From positions 1-39,272 of the forward strand of contig JAAYHH010000154.1 of NCBI GenBank assembly GCA_012735435.1: DNA of 39,272 bases, in the 5' to 3' direction. Position numbers and translations under genes: made by a program. The DNA is from Bacillota bacterium. GTDB taxonomy: Bacteria > Bacillota > Limnochordia > DTU087. Of this stretch, positions 1 to 7,208 are shown piece after piece (position 1 is the first letter of the stretch; the number at the start of each line of letters is the position of its first letter). The notes under the pieces were generated by a model, which was not told the origin of the DNA, did no database searches, and saw only the letters and a program-made list of their open reading frames with translations.

Positions 1-29
1 AAAGGAATTAGCACTTCGATAGTTAATAT
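1..29 (+). promoter_or_regulatory. sigma-H-like promoter of spoVS
   Basis: AAAGGAATT at 1-9 fits the sigma-H -35 consensus RNAGGAWWW fully. Eleven bases later, AGTTAATAT at 21-29 fits the -10 RNNGAATWW with one mismatch (T for G). The consensus is recalled from B. subtilis, where spoVS is a sigma-H gene. The element sits about 60 bp before the spoVS start. It touches the window edge, so upstream context is missing. Confidence 0.55.
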
Positions 30-92
30 AGTAAGTAGCAGCAGCAAAATATGGCATGGATCGCAATCTCGCCAAGGAGGCTAAGGACAGAA

Positions 93-347
93 GTGCTGAA
101 AGTATCCTCAAGATCTAACCCAAATTCTGTAGCCGGAGCTTTAGCAGGTGTTTTGCGAGAGCGGGGTTCAGCTGAGATGCAGGCTATTGGTGCAGGGGCA
201 ATCAACCAGGCGGTCAAGGCTGTTGCTATTGCCCGCGGGTTTGTAGCCCCCAGCGGCATCGATCTCATCTGTATTCCCGCATTCACCGACATCGAAATCG
301 ATGGTGAAGAGAGAACTGCTATCAAAATCATAGTGGAACCTCGCTAG
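93..347 (+). CDS. spoVS: Stage V sporulation protein S (SpoVS)
   Basis: This 84-residue protein is almost identical along its length to the SpoVS family. It has the hallmark stretches SVAGALAGVLRERG, IGAGAINQAVKAVAIARG, APSGIDLICIPAFTD and ERTAIKIIVEPR. SpoVS is a small Alba-like protein needed for spore coat assembly and core dehydration in B. subtilis. Its biochemical role is not settled. The ORF track begins at ATG 51, but no ribosome-binding site precedes it and homologues start at about the LKVS segment. GTG 93 follows AAGGAGG (74-80) and AAGGA (83-87), so I use it. A strong terminator follows directly, so the gene appears to be monocistronic here. Its usual upstream neighbours would lie outside the window. 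Confidence 0.96.
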   Translation: MLKVSSRSNPNSVAGALAGVLRERGSAEMQAIGAGAINQAVKAVAIARGFVAPSGIDLICIPAFTDIEIDGEERTAIKIIVEPR

Positions 348-376
348 TGTCCTAGCAATGAACATGTGTTGATTTG

Positions 377-419
377 CCTGCCCAGACATTGGCTGCCGCC
401 AATGGGGGCAGGTTTTTTT
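377..419 (+). terminator. Intrinsic terminator after spoVS
   Basis: An outer stem CCTGCCC / GGGCAGG encloses an inner stem ATTGGC / GCCAAT with a TGCC loop. Seven T residues follow. It lies 30 bp after the spoVS stop and directly before the dipeptidase gene. Confidence 0.9.
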
Positions 420-462
420 GTCCAAAATAAGTCCGAAGTCAAGTGAACTGGAGGTAAGAAGT

Positions 463-1443
463 GTGACAAAGGAAGGCATGAAATGGTATCGAGAAACGCT
501 GATGGTTGATGCCCATAATGATGTCATTTCCAGGATGAGGGATGGGGGCCTGGATTTTTGTCAGCGGGAGTCTGCTACCCACAGTGACCTGCCCAGGCTG
601 CTGGAAGCAGGGGTAAACCTGCAGGTTTTGGCTCTTTTTGCGCCGCCTAATTCCAATAAGAGCATAACACTGCAGAGGATCCTGTCCTATGCTGAGTATG
701 CCCTGGATTGTATTGACCGGGATTCCAGGCTGCACCTTGTTAGAACAAAGGCAGATCTGGCAGCAGCAGCGCCGGGAGAAGACAAACTGGGGGTAATCTT
801 GGGGGTGGAAGGCGGAGACTGTTTAGGTGAGGAATTGTGGATTCTGCGGCTCTTGTTTCGGCTGGGGGTTCGGCTGCTGACCATAACCTGGAGCAATCGC
901 AATGCACTGGCTGACGGGATCTGGGAAAAGGATACAAAGGGCGGTCTTACTGTCTTTGGTAAGGAAGTTATCAAAAAAATGGAAGCCTTGGGCATGATCA
1001 TCGACGTATCCCACCTAGCGCCAGCGGGCTTCTGGGATGTTGCCCAGGTGACTGCAGGACCATTTATTGCCTCCCATTCCAATGCTGCGGCAATTTGTCC
1101 CCACCCCCGGAATTTGACCGATGAGCAGATCCGGTGTATTGCCGATCGAGGCGGGGTAGTTGGTGTCAATTTTTGCGGACCTCATCTGACGGAGGCCGGC
1201 AGGGCCGCCATAGATGATGTCATCCAGCATATTGAGTATTTGTGGAAAGTGGCGGGAGAAGACCATGTTGGTTTGGGTACTGATTATGACGGCATCGATG
1301 TTCCGCCCAGGGGGCTGGAAGATGTAACAAGCTTACCCCGGCTGATTGAAAACCTAAAGCAAAGAGGCCACTCAGAGAAACGCCTGGAAAAATTCATGGG
1401 AGGCAATTTCCTTCGGGTTTTCAAGACGGTGCTGCCGGATTAA
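463..1443 (+). CDS. Membrane dipeptidase-type metallopeptidase, family M19
   Basis: A 326-residue zinc dipeptidase of the M19 (renal dipeptidase) family, which hydrolyses dipeptides and sometimes D-containing or beta-lactam substrates. Visible metal and active-site motifs are DAHND near the N-terminus, a GVEGGD segment carrying the bridging glutamate, DVSH, the SHSNA...HPRN segment and LGTDYDG near the C-terminus. No signal peptide is visible, so it is probably cytoplasmic despite the family name. The track start (TTG 418) lies inside the terminator T-tract. GTG 463 has GGAGG eight bases upstream and is preferred. The substrate cannot be deduced. A role in peptide turnover during sporulation is suggested only by the neighbouring spoVS. 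Confidence 0.92.
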   Translation: MTKEGMKWYRETLMVDAHNDVISRMRDGGLDFCQRESATHSDLPRLLEAGVNLQVLALFAPPNSNKSITLQRILSYAEYALDCIDRDSRLHLVRTKADLAAAAPGEDKLGVILGVEGGDCLGEELWILRLLFRLGVRLLTITWSNRNALADGIWEKDTKGGLTVFGKEVIKKMEALGMIIDVSHLAPAGFWDVAQVTAGPFIASHSNAAAICPHPRNLTDEQIRCIADRGGVVGVNFCGPHLTEAGRAAIDDVIQHIEYLWKVAGEDHVGLGTDYDGIDVPPRGLEDVTSLPRLIENLKQRGHSEKRLEKFMGGNFLRVFKTVLPD

Positions 1444-1520
1444 AGAATGACAGCATCCATCAGCACAGCTCCCAGTCTCCTAAACCTCATCTGCTAGCTG
1501 GAAGGTGGAGCAGGGGCCAG

Positions 1521-1550
1521 GTATGAAAAGTCGTCTAGTGTTAAATAATA
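1521..1550 (+). promoter_or_regulatory. sigma-G/F-like promoter of the dodecin gene
   Basis: GTATG (1521-1525, matching GHATR) is followed after exactly 18 bases by AATAATA (1544-1550), six of seven matches to the sigma-G -10 CATWHTA. It lies about 50 bp before the dodecin start. The same geometry recurs at 2297, 11212 and 24225. No expression evidence is available. Confidence 0.45.
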
Positions 1551-1598
1551 TCAAGCGAAGAGTGAGGCCCGGTTCCACCGGGGAAAGGAGGCGTGTAT

Positions 1599-1808
1599 GT
1601 GACTGTTGTCAAGGTGGTAGAATTGGTGGGAGAATCTACTACCGGCTGGGAGGATGCCGTTCAGACCGCTGTCAAGGAGGCCTGCAAGACCATTAGGAAC
1701 ATCACCGGCGTTCATGTGAAAAACATGACTGGGACGGTAGACTCCAACGGTAATATTGTTGAGTACAAAGCCAACGTGGAACTAGCCTTCGCGGTAGAGG
1801 GAAGCTAG
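1599..1808 (+). CDS. Dodecin family flavin-binding protein
   Basis: A 69-residue protein with the dodecin pattern VVKVVELVGES..GWEDAVQTAVKEA.KTIRNI followed by two beta strands. Dodecins form hollow dodecamers that store or buffer flavins. The tryptophan of GWEDAV is the usual isoalloxazine-stacking residue. The position where I expect a conserved glutamine (EYQ-type) reads EYK, so ligand preference may differ. The track begins at GTG 1593, only one base after the AAAGGAGG ribosome site (1584-1591). GTG 1599, seven bases away, is the better start. A forespore-type promoter lies upstream. Another gene begins 51 bp downstream, ahead of a shared terminator. Confidence 0.9.
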   Translation: MTVVKVVELVGESTTGWEDAVQTAVKEACKTIRNITGVHVKNMTGTVDSNGNIVEYKANVELAFAVEGS

Positions 1809-1859
1809 CCGTAACATCCGATTGAGCTGTATTGGTATCGGCGAGAAGAGGTGATGGAG

Positions 1860-2192
1860 ATGGATTGGGTAGGTGCAGTCGTTCGTTTCATCGTGTCGGC
1901 ATTGGTGCTGATGCTGGTGGGGTATATTGTGCCCGGTTTTGAAGTTATGGGGTTTACCAATGCCCTGCTGGCAGCAGTTGTCATTGCTGCCATTGGATGG
2001 GTGATAGAAGCCACATTAGGTAAGGACGTTTCTCCCTACAGCCGGGGGATCGTTGGATTTCTAGTATCAGCGGTGGTAATCTGGGCTGCCCAGTTTATCG
2101 TTCCTGAGATGCAGGTCTCGGTACTTGGAGCTCTCCTGGCGGCTTTTGTCATCGGGATCATCGATCTGTTCGTACCTACTACAGTAAGGTAA
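1860..2192 (+). CDS. Small four-helix membrane protein (phage holin family 4 / YvlD-like)
   Basis: A 110-residue hydrophobic protein with about four transmembrane helices, roughly residues 5-25, 32-52, 63-82 and 88-106. It has the VGYIVPGFEV and QFIVPEMQV repeats typical of the family often labelled 'phage holin family protein', PF04020-like (YvlD in Bacillus). The label is historical: there is no lysis gene or phage context here, and the function is unknown. ATG 1860 is chosen because GAGGTGA (1847-1853) sits six bases upstream; the track start at GTG 1851 overlaps that site. It probably shares the dodecin transcript and is followed by a strong terminator. Confidence 0.85.
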   Translation: MDWVGAVVRFIVSALVLMLVGYIVPGFEVMGFTNALLAAVVIAAIGWVIEATLGKDVSPYSRGIVGFLVSAVVIWAAQFIVPEMQVSVLGALLAAFVIGIIDLFVPTTVR

Positions 2193-2252
2193 TAACCCCT
2201 CGTTGACATTGGCTTCGAGGCCGCATGCTGAACATGAAGGCAAACGGCCCTT

Positions 2253-2285
2253 GGAAGGCACCCTCCTGGGTGCTTTCCTTTTTTT
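2253..2285 (+). terminator. Intrinsic terminator after the dodecin/YvlD-like genes
   Basis: An 11-bp stem GGAAGGCACCC / GGGTGCTTTCC (one G-T pair) with a TCCT loop is followed by seven T residues. Confidence 0.92.
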
Positions 2286-2296
2286 GCCGCAAAACT

Positions 2297-2326
2297 GCAT
2301 AAAGTCCCTCAGTGCAGCGCATGATT
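2297..2326 (+). promoter_or_regulatory. sigma-G-like promoter of the spoVAF-like gene
   Basis: GCATA (2297-2301) matches GHATR. After 18 bases comes CATGATT (2320-2326), five of seven matches to CATWHTA. It lies between the preceding terminator and the spoVAF-like gene. The spoVA operon of B. subtilis is sigma-G dependent, so the assignment is biologically sensible, but the -10 is imperfect. Confidence 0.4.
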
Positions 2327-2380
2327 CTAATAATGATTGCAAATGCCTGGGGGTGAGGGGCTCTGCAGCTAGATAAGGCT

Positions 2381-3973
2381 TTGGATAAGAACTTGTCACT
2401 ACTTAATGAGCAGCTGGGTATTGATGTTAGTTTTGACGTCATCTTGCGGGAGATCAGGGTCGGCAGCAAAGATGCAGCCCTTCTCTTTCTCGATGGCTTT
2501 GTCCACGACTTGGCAACACAACAAGTGATATCAAGCCTCATGGAAGTCAAGCCTCAGGAGCTTGCCCCCCAAGCTGTCCAACGGCTTCTGGAAGAACATA
2601 TTCCCCATTTTGAAACCTTTACCGTCAGTGACTTTGACGAACTTATCCACACTGTTCTATCTGGTCCCATGATTCTCTTGATTGATGGGGCAAGAGAGGC
2701 AATAGTAATCGATGTGCGGCAGTATCCCTCCCGCAGTATTGAGGAGCCGGAGCTTGAGCGGGTTACCAGAGGCTCCCGGGAGGGATTCTTGGAGACCGGC
2801 CTCTTTAATGCCAATCTCATCCGCCGACGCCTGCGGGATCCGGGACTGCGGTTCGAGGCCTTTCAGGTGGGCAAGCGCTCAGCCACAGATGTCTTTGTAG
2901 GCTACATCAAAGACATTGTAGACCCGGAGCTGCTCTCGGAGGTAAGACGGCGCCTTAATAGGATCAACGTATCGGCCTTGCCGCTAGGGAGCAAGAGTTT
3001 GGAAGAGTATCTGTTTGGAACAAAGCGCAATCCCTTTCCCGTGGTGCGGTATACAGAACGTCCCGATGTGGTGGCCGCCCATTTGCTGGAGGGTCATATA
3101 GTAATTATCACCGACACAACTCCCGCGGCCATGATCGTCCCGGTGACTGCTTGGCACTTCACTCAACATGCCGAGGATTACTTCAATAACCCTGTTGTCG
3201 GTACCTATATCCGTTGGCTGCGGTTTTTCGCCTTTCTCACAGCCTTTCTGCTGACACCTGTGTGGCTGGCCCTTGTTCAAAACCAAAGCGCGCTGCCGCC
3301 GATGCTGAGTTTCATCGGTCCCAAGGAGGAAGCTGCTGTTCCCCTATTTGTCCAGTTTGTGATCCTTGAGCTGGCCATCGACATGACGAGGATGGCCTTT
3401 ATCCATACACCATCAGCGGTAGCTTCTTCATTGGGTTTGATAGCTGCTATTCTGCTAGGTCAGTTTGCCGTGGATGTGGGGCTGTTTGTCCCTGAAACCA
3501 TTTTGTATCAGGCAGTGGCGGCCCTGGCCTTTTTCGCTATTCCCAATTATGAGTTTGGAATGGCTACCCGGTTATTCCGCCTTCTGGTCTTGATTTTGAC
3601 CGGCTTGTTCTCCTTTTGGGGGCTAGCGGCGGGAGTGTTGGTGACGGTACTGGTAATGGCTTTTACCAAATCCTTGGGGCTTCCCTATCTCTGGCCGCTG
3701 ATTCCTTGGCACTGGCCGAGCCTAAAGCGGCTGCTGTTTAGGTATCCCATTCCAACAGTCTCCAAGCGGCCTCCCTTCACCCGTCCTGTTGACGCCGATA
3801 TCAAGGCAACTGAAGAGCAGCAAACAGGAAGTTCCGGCTCCGAGGAAGGCTCTGGATCCAAGGAGAACTCGCCTCAGCCTAGTGAAGGGAAGCGAGCACC
3901 AAAGCGGCCCAGGAAGGTCGGCAGGCGCACCGATGGGTCAACTGACCAAAGAGAGAACGGAGAGGACAGCTGA
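2381..3973 (+). CDS. spoVAF: Spore germination protein, GerA family, SpoVAF-like
   Basis: A 530-residue GerA-family protein. It has an N-terminal soluble domain (residues 1 to about 265), then the conserved block NPFPVVRYTERPDVVAAHLLEGH, then about five membrane helices (about 280-450) and a hydrophilic Ser/Glu/Lys/Arg-rich tail of about 60 residues. The wording of the VRYTERPDV block and of the helix region (LGLIAAILLGQFAVDVGLF) resembles SpoVAF more than the germinant-receptor A subunits. No gerB or gerC partner and no spoVAA-AE genes are nearby. SpoVAF sits in the spore inner membrane and is linked to germination and Ca-DPA release. TTG 2381 is the track start with only a weak AAGG just before it; CTG 2363 after GGGTGAGGGG is an alternative. 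The stop overlaps the next start (TGATG). Confidence 0.85.
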   Translation: MDKNLSLLNEQLGIDVSFDVILREIRVGSKDAALLFLDGFVHDLATQQVISSLMEVKPQELAPQAVQRLLEEHIPHFETFTVSDFDELIHTVLSGPMILLIDGAREAIVIDVRQYPSRSIEEPELERVTRGSREGFLETGLFNANLIRRRLRDPGLRFEAFQVGKRSATDVFVGYIKDIVDPELLSEVRRRLNRINVSALPLGSKSLEEYLFGTKRNPFPVVRYTERPDVVAAHLLEGHIVIITDTTPAAMIVPVTAWHFTQHAEDYFNNPVVGTYIRWLRFFAFLTAFLLTPVWLALVQNQSALPPMLSFIGPKEEAAVPLFVQFVILELAIDMTRMAFIHTPSAVASSLGLIAAILLGQFAVDVGLFVPETILYQAVAALAFFAIPNYEFGMATRLFRLLVLILTGLFSFWGLAAGVLVTVLVMAFTKSLGLPYLWPLIPWHWPSLKRLLFRYPIPTVSKRPPFTRPVDADIKATEEQQTGSSGSEEGSGSKENSPQPSEGKRAPKRPRKVGRRTDGSTDQRENGEDS

Positions 3974-4956
3974 TGGGCATTACAGTTGGTATCCCAAGGG
4001 CTCTTGCTTACCATGATTATTTCCCACTCTGGAAAGTGTTCTTATCTAGTCTAGGAGCCGAATTGGTGGTATCACCGCCTACCAACCAGGCCATTGTCAA
4101 TGATGGCGTCCGCTTGGCGGTGGACGGCACCTGTTTGCCGGTGAAGATTTTCTACGGCCATGTCAGTTGGCTGAGTAAGGCCGGCGTAGACAGCATCTTC
4201 CTGCCCCGGCTAATCAGCGTAGCGCCAAAGGAATACATATGTCCCAAATTCATGGGATTGCCGGATATGATGGCTGCTGCCTTTCCCAATGGGCTGCGGT
4301 TTATTAGTCCAGTGATTAATCTGACCCATTCCTCCAGGTTGTTCTACCAGGAACTGGAAAAGGTGGGAAAGTGGCTGGGATGCACAGCCCCGGATACCCG
4401 GAGGGCTTGGGATAAGGCACTTGCTGCCCAGGAGAGTTACCAATCTTTCTTACAGGGTGGAAACTGGCCGGCTGAATACGAGACTCAACAGGATAAAGAA
4501 GCAGAGTTGACCGTCAGCAGGCCCCTGGATACTCCTAGCCTCCGTATCGGACTTCTGGGCCACAGCTATGTTGTCTATGACAAACTTGCCAGCATGGACG
4601 CTGTAAACCGCTTGCAGGGCATGGGAGTTGAGGTATTAACTGTGGACATGCTGCCTCCTGCCAGGATAGAAGCACAGGCTGCCCGCTGGCCAAAACGGAT
4701 GTTTTGGACCTCCGGGCGGCGGATTCTCGGCGCCGCCTGGGAGTATACAGAGATGTCTGTTGACGGCATCATCTACATAACTGCCTTTGGGTGCGGTACA
4801 GATTCCCTAACTGCTGAGCTGGTAGAGCGCACTGTCCGCCGCCGGTCCCATATTCCCCAGCTGATTCTCAACATTGATGAACATACCGGCGAAGCCGGTG
4901 TCGTCACCCGCTTAGAAGCTTTTGTGGACATGCTCAGGTGGAGGCGAGGGCGATGA
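3973..4956 (+). CDS. Acyl-CoA dehydratase activase-related protein (DUF2229 type), first subunit
   Basis: A 327-residue protein starting with GIPRALAYHDYFPLWKVF, the signature of DUF2229, which is found in the C-terminal part of very large 2-hydroxyacyl-CoA dehydratase activase-like proteins. Conserved cysteines appear in GTCLPVK, EYICPKF and FGCGTD. The chain ends in NIDEHTGEAGVVTRLEAFVDML, nearly the same tail as the next protein. I infer an iron-sulfur-binding partner of the ATPase encoded two genes downstream; no substrate is known. The start ATG overlaps the spoVAF stop, and its own stop overlaps the next ATG (ATGA), so the three genes are translationally coupled. Confidence 0.82.
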   Translation: MGITVGIPRALAYHDYFPLWKVFLSSLGAELVVSPPTNQAIVNDGVRLAVDGTCLPVKIFYGHVSWLSKAGVDSIFLPRLISVAPKEYICPKFMGLPDMMAAAFPNGLRFISPVINLTHSSRLFYQELEKVGKWLGCTAPDTRRAWDKALAAQESYQSFLQGGNWPAEYETQQDKEAELTVSRPLDTPSLRIGLLGHSYVVYDKLASMDAVNRLQGMGVEVLTVDMLPPARIEAQAARWPKRMFWTSGRRILGAAWEYTEMSVDGIIYITAFGCGTDSLTAELVERTVRRRSHIPQLILNIDEHTGEAGVVTRLEAFVDMLRWRRGR

Positions 4957-6089
4957 AAGTTACCTTCCCCCATATGGGGACCGCATACATTCCCTTTCGG
5001 GCATTAATTGAAGGCTTGGGTCATGAGGTCATCGTGGCACCTGCCTGTACCCAAAGGACCTTAAGTTTAGGAACCCGCTATGCACCGGAATCGGCCTGTC
5101 TGCCCCTCAAGATCAATATTGGCAACTACCTGGAAGCAGCGGAACTGGGCGCGGAAGCCATCGTCATGGCCGGAGGTATCGGACCCTGCCGGTTCGGATT
5201 TTATGCTTACGTCCAGCAGGAGATTTTGCGGGATATAGGCTGTGACATGGAGATGATCATTTTAGAACCCCCTGCCAGCGGGTGGCGGCCGCTCCTTGCC
5301 AGGCTCAAGTACTTGACCCAGGGTGTGAGTGCAGCCCAGATCACCCGCACCTTGCGGCTTACCTGGGCAAAACTGGTTGCCTGCGACCGCCTTGAACAGC
5401 TGAGTCTAACTGTAAGGGCCTATGAGATAAGGAAGGGCAGTACCACCAAGGCCTTGCAGCAGGCGTATCGAGAGGTGGATAGGGCAGACAGTGTAGATAT
5501 GGTCAGAAGAGCCCTAGAAGAAGGCATCGCCAATCTCCAGTCGGTGCCGCAGGACCGGCAGCGCTCTGTTCTAGCCATCGGTGTAGTAGGAGAAATCTAC
5601 ACCATTTTAGAACCCTTCGTAAATTTCCGTCTCGAGGAGCAGCTGGGGGAAATGGGTGTTGTGGTCCGGCGGAAAATCTGGTTAAGCGACTGGATTTTCC
5701 ATCATCTGGTGCTGTCGGCCTTCCGGAAACAGAGGGAGGCTCAGCTGGTTAGCTTGGCAAGACCGTACCTTCAGCATTTTGTCGGCGGGCATGGGCTGGA
5801 GTCAGTTGCCCACACGGTTCAATTGGCCCGTGGGGGCGTTGACGGCATCGTCCACATACTGCCCTTTACCTGCATGCCGGAAATCGTGGCCCAAAGTATA
5901 CTGCCCTCGGTGGGTGAGGACTATCAGCTGCCGATTCTCACCGTGGTGGTCGATGAACACACCGGTATTGCCGGCATTCGCACTAGGCTGGAGGCCTTTG
6001 TGGATCTATTGGCAAGCAGCCGGGCGAAGGCCGGATCCCGATCAGAGAAGGGGAGACTTCTTACCCCGGCGGCAAGCCGCAGCAGCTGA
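4953..6089 (+). CDS. Acyl-CoA dehydratase activase-related protein, second subunit (CoA protein activase-like)
   Basis: A 378-residue protein related to the 2-hydroxyglutaryl-CoA dehydratase subunit/DUF2229 group. Cysteines lie in APACTQRT, ESACLPLK, GGIGPCRFG and LPFTCMPE. It ends in VDEHTGIAGIRTRLEAFVDLL, which mirrors the end of the preceding protein, so the two look like diverged paralogues that could form a heterodimer holding an Fe-S cluster. ATG 4953 is chosen over the track GTG 4938 because it overlaps the upstream stop (ATGA), follows GAGG(C)GAGGG and gives the normal MKVTFPHMG opening. It is not a complete HgdA/HgdB pair, so dehydratase activity itself is unproven. Confidence 0.82.
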   Translation: MKVTFPHMGTAYIPFRALIEGLGHEVIVAPACTQRTLSLGTRYAPESACLPLKINIGNYLEAAELGAEAIVMAGGIGPCRFGFYAYVQQEILRDIGCDMEMIILEPPASGWRPLLARLKYLTQGVSAAQITRTLRLTWAKLVACDRLEQLSLTVRAYEIRKGSTTKALQQAYREVDRADSVDMVRRALEEGIANLQSVPQDRQRSVLAIGVVGEIYTILEPFVNFRLEEQLGEMGVVVRRKIWLSDWIFHHLVLSAFRKQREAQLVSLARPYLQHFVGGHGLESVAHTVQLARGGVDGIVHILPFTCMPEIVAQSILPSVGEDYQLPILTVVVDEHTGIAGIRTRLEAFVDLLASSRAKAGSRSEKGRLLTPAASRSS

Positions 6090-6130
6090 GGGGATAAGCT
6101 GGGAGAAATACTCAGAAGAGAGGTTAAGCT

Positions 6131-7165
6131 TTGACGAATATGAGAGCATCTTACGGCAAGCACGATGTTTATCTGGGGATTGACGTGGGATCTGTCAGCA
6201 CCAATTTAGTGGTGATGAGCGGTGCAGGGGAGGTGTATCACAAGGAATATCTCCGTACCCAGGGAAGGCCCATACCGGCGGTGCAGGCAGGGCTGGCCCG
6301 GGTCTACCAAAAGCTGCCGGACATCCAGATAAAGGGAGTGGGCACCACCGGCAGCGGCCGCCGCTTAGCCGCGGCCATTGCCGGCGCGGATATTGTCAAA
6401 AACGAGATCACCGCCCACGCGGCGGCAGCCACCCACTTCCACCCCGATGTCCAAACTGTCATTGAGATTGGGGGACAGGATTCTAAGATTATCATCTTGC
6501 GGGAAGGTGTAGTTACAGATTTTGCCATGAACACTGTCTGTGCAGCCGGCACCGGTTCGTTCTTGGATCAGCAGGCTGCTAGGCTTGGGATTCCCATCGC
6601 CGAGTTTGGCGAAATTGCCCTTCAGGCAAAGAATCCCGTGCGGATTGCAGGCCGCTGTACCGTCTTTGCCGAATCGGACATGATCCACAAACAGCAAATG
6701 GGCCACAGTGTTCCGGATATTCTAGCCGGTTTATGTGCAGCCATGGTGCGGAACTACTTGAACAATGTGGGAAAGGGCAAGGAAATCCGCCCGACGGTGC
6801 TTTTCCAGGGAGGGGTCGCAGCCAATCGGGGTATGTGCAAAGCCCTGGAAGATGAGCTGGGATATCCCATAATCGTACCGCGGGCCTTTGATGTGATGGG
6901 AGCTGTGGGAGCAGCCTTGCTAGCCAGAAGGCACATAGAAGAAAGCGGTCAAGAAACTAACTTCCGGGGATTTGCCGTAAGTCAAGCCCGCTACAGTGCC
7001 GGCAGCTTTGAATGCTCCCATTGTGCCAACCGCTGCGAAATTGTCAATATTTCCATGAATGGCAAGCTCGTCGCCCGCTGGGGATCCCGCTGCGGACGCT
7101 GGGAACAGGATGAGATTGCGTACCATAGTCCGATTGACCACCTTCAGGAGCTATGTTATCATTAG
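6131..7165 (+). CDS. Acyl-CoA dehydratase activase (BadF/BadG/HgdC-type ASKHA ATPase)
   Basis: A 344-residue ATPase of the BadF/BadG/BcrA/BcrD/HgdC family. It has a phosphate-1 loop LGIDVGSVSTN, GTTGSGRR, the IEIGGQDSK phosphate-2 motif, the cluster ligand segment NTVCAAGTGSF, the second cysteine in GRCTVFAESD, and GGVAANRGM. These two cysteines normally bridge a [4Fe-4S] cluster at the dimer interface, from which ATP hydrolysis drives an electron to a partner. A C-terminal extension adds CSHCANRC and further cysteines (SRCGRW), possibly a second metal site. TTG 6131 has AGAGAGG seven bases upstream; ATG 6140 is possible. The partner is presumably the two preceding proteins. Confidence 0.92.
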   Translation: MTNMRASYGKHDVYLGIDVGSVSTNLVVMSGAGEVYHKEYLRTQGRPIPAVQAGLARVYQKLPDIQIKGVGTTGSGRRLAAAIAGADIVKNEITAHAAAATHFHPDVQTVIEIGGQDSKIIILREGVVTDFAMNTVCAAGTGSFLDQQAARLGIPIAEFGEIALQAKNPVRIAGRCTVFAESDMIHKQQMGHSVPDILAGLCAAMVRNYLNNVGKGKEIRPTVLFQGGVAANRGMCKALEDELGYPIIVPRAFDVMGAVGAALLARRHIEESGQETNFRGFAVSQARYSAGSFECSHCANRCEIVNISMNGKLVARWGSRCGRWEQDEIAYHSPIDHLQELCYH

Positions 7166-7208
7166 ACGTAAATTGTTCTTGCAGTTGGGAGAACGAGGGG
7201 GCCAGAGG

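Noticed and set aside
1505-1696. 63-aa + strand ORF MEQGPGMKSRL...
   Set aside because: It overlaps the well-supported dodecin gene in another frame, has odd Cys/Gly/Arg-rich composition and no ribosome site.
1860-2192. Holin gene indicating a prophage
   Set aside because: The 'phage holin family' label covers a chromosomal membrane protein. No endolysin, integrase or structural gene is near.
5779-6183. 134-aa + strand ORF overlapping the second activase-related gene
   Set aside because: Its composition (Trp/Pro/Ser/Cys-rich) and overlap with two real genes mark it as a frame shadow.
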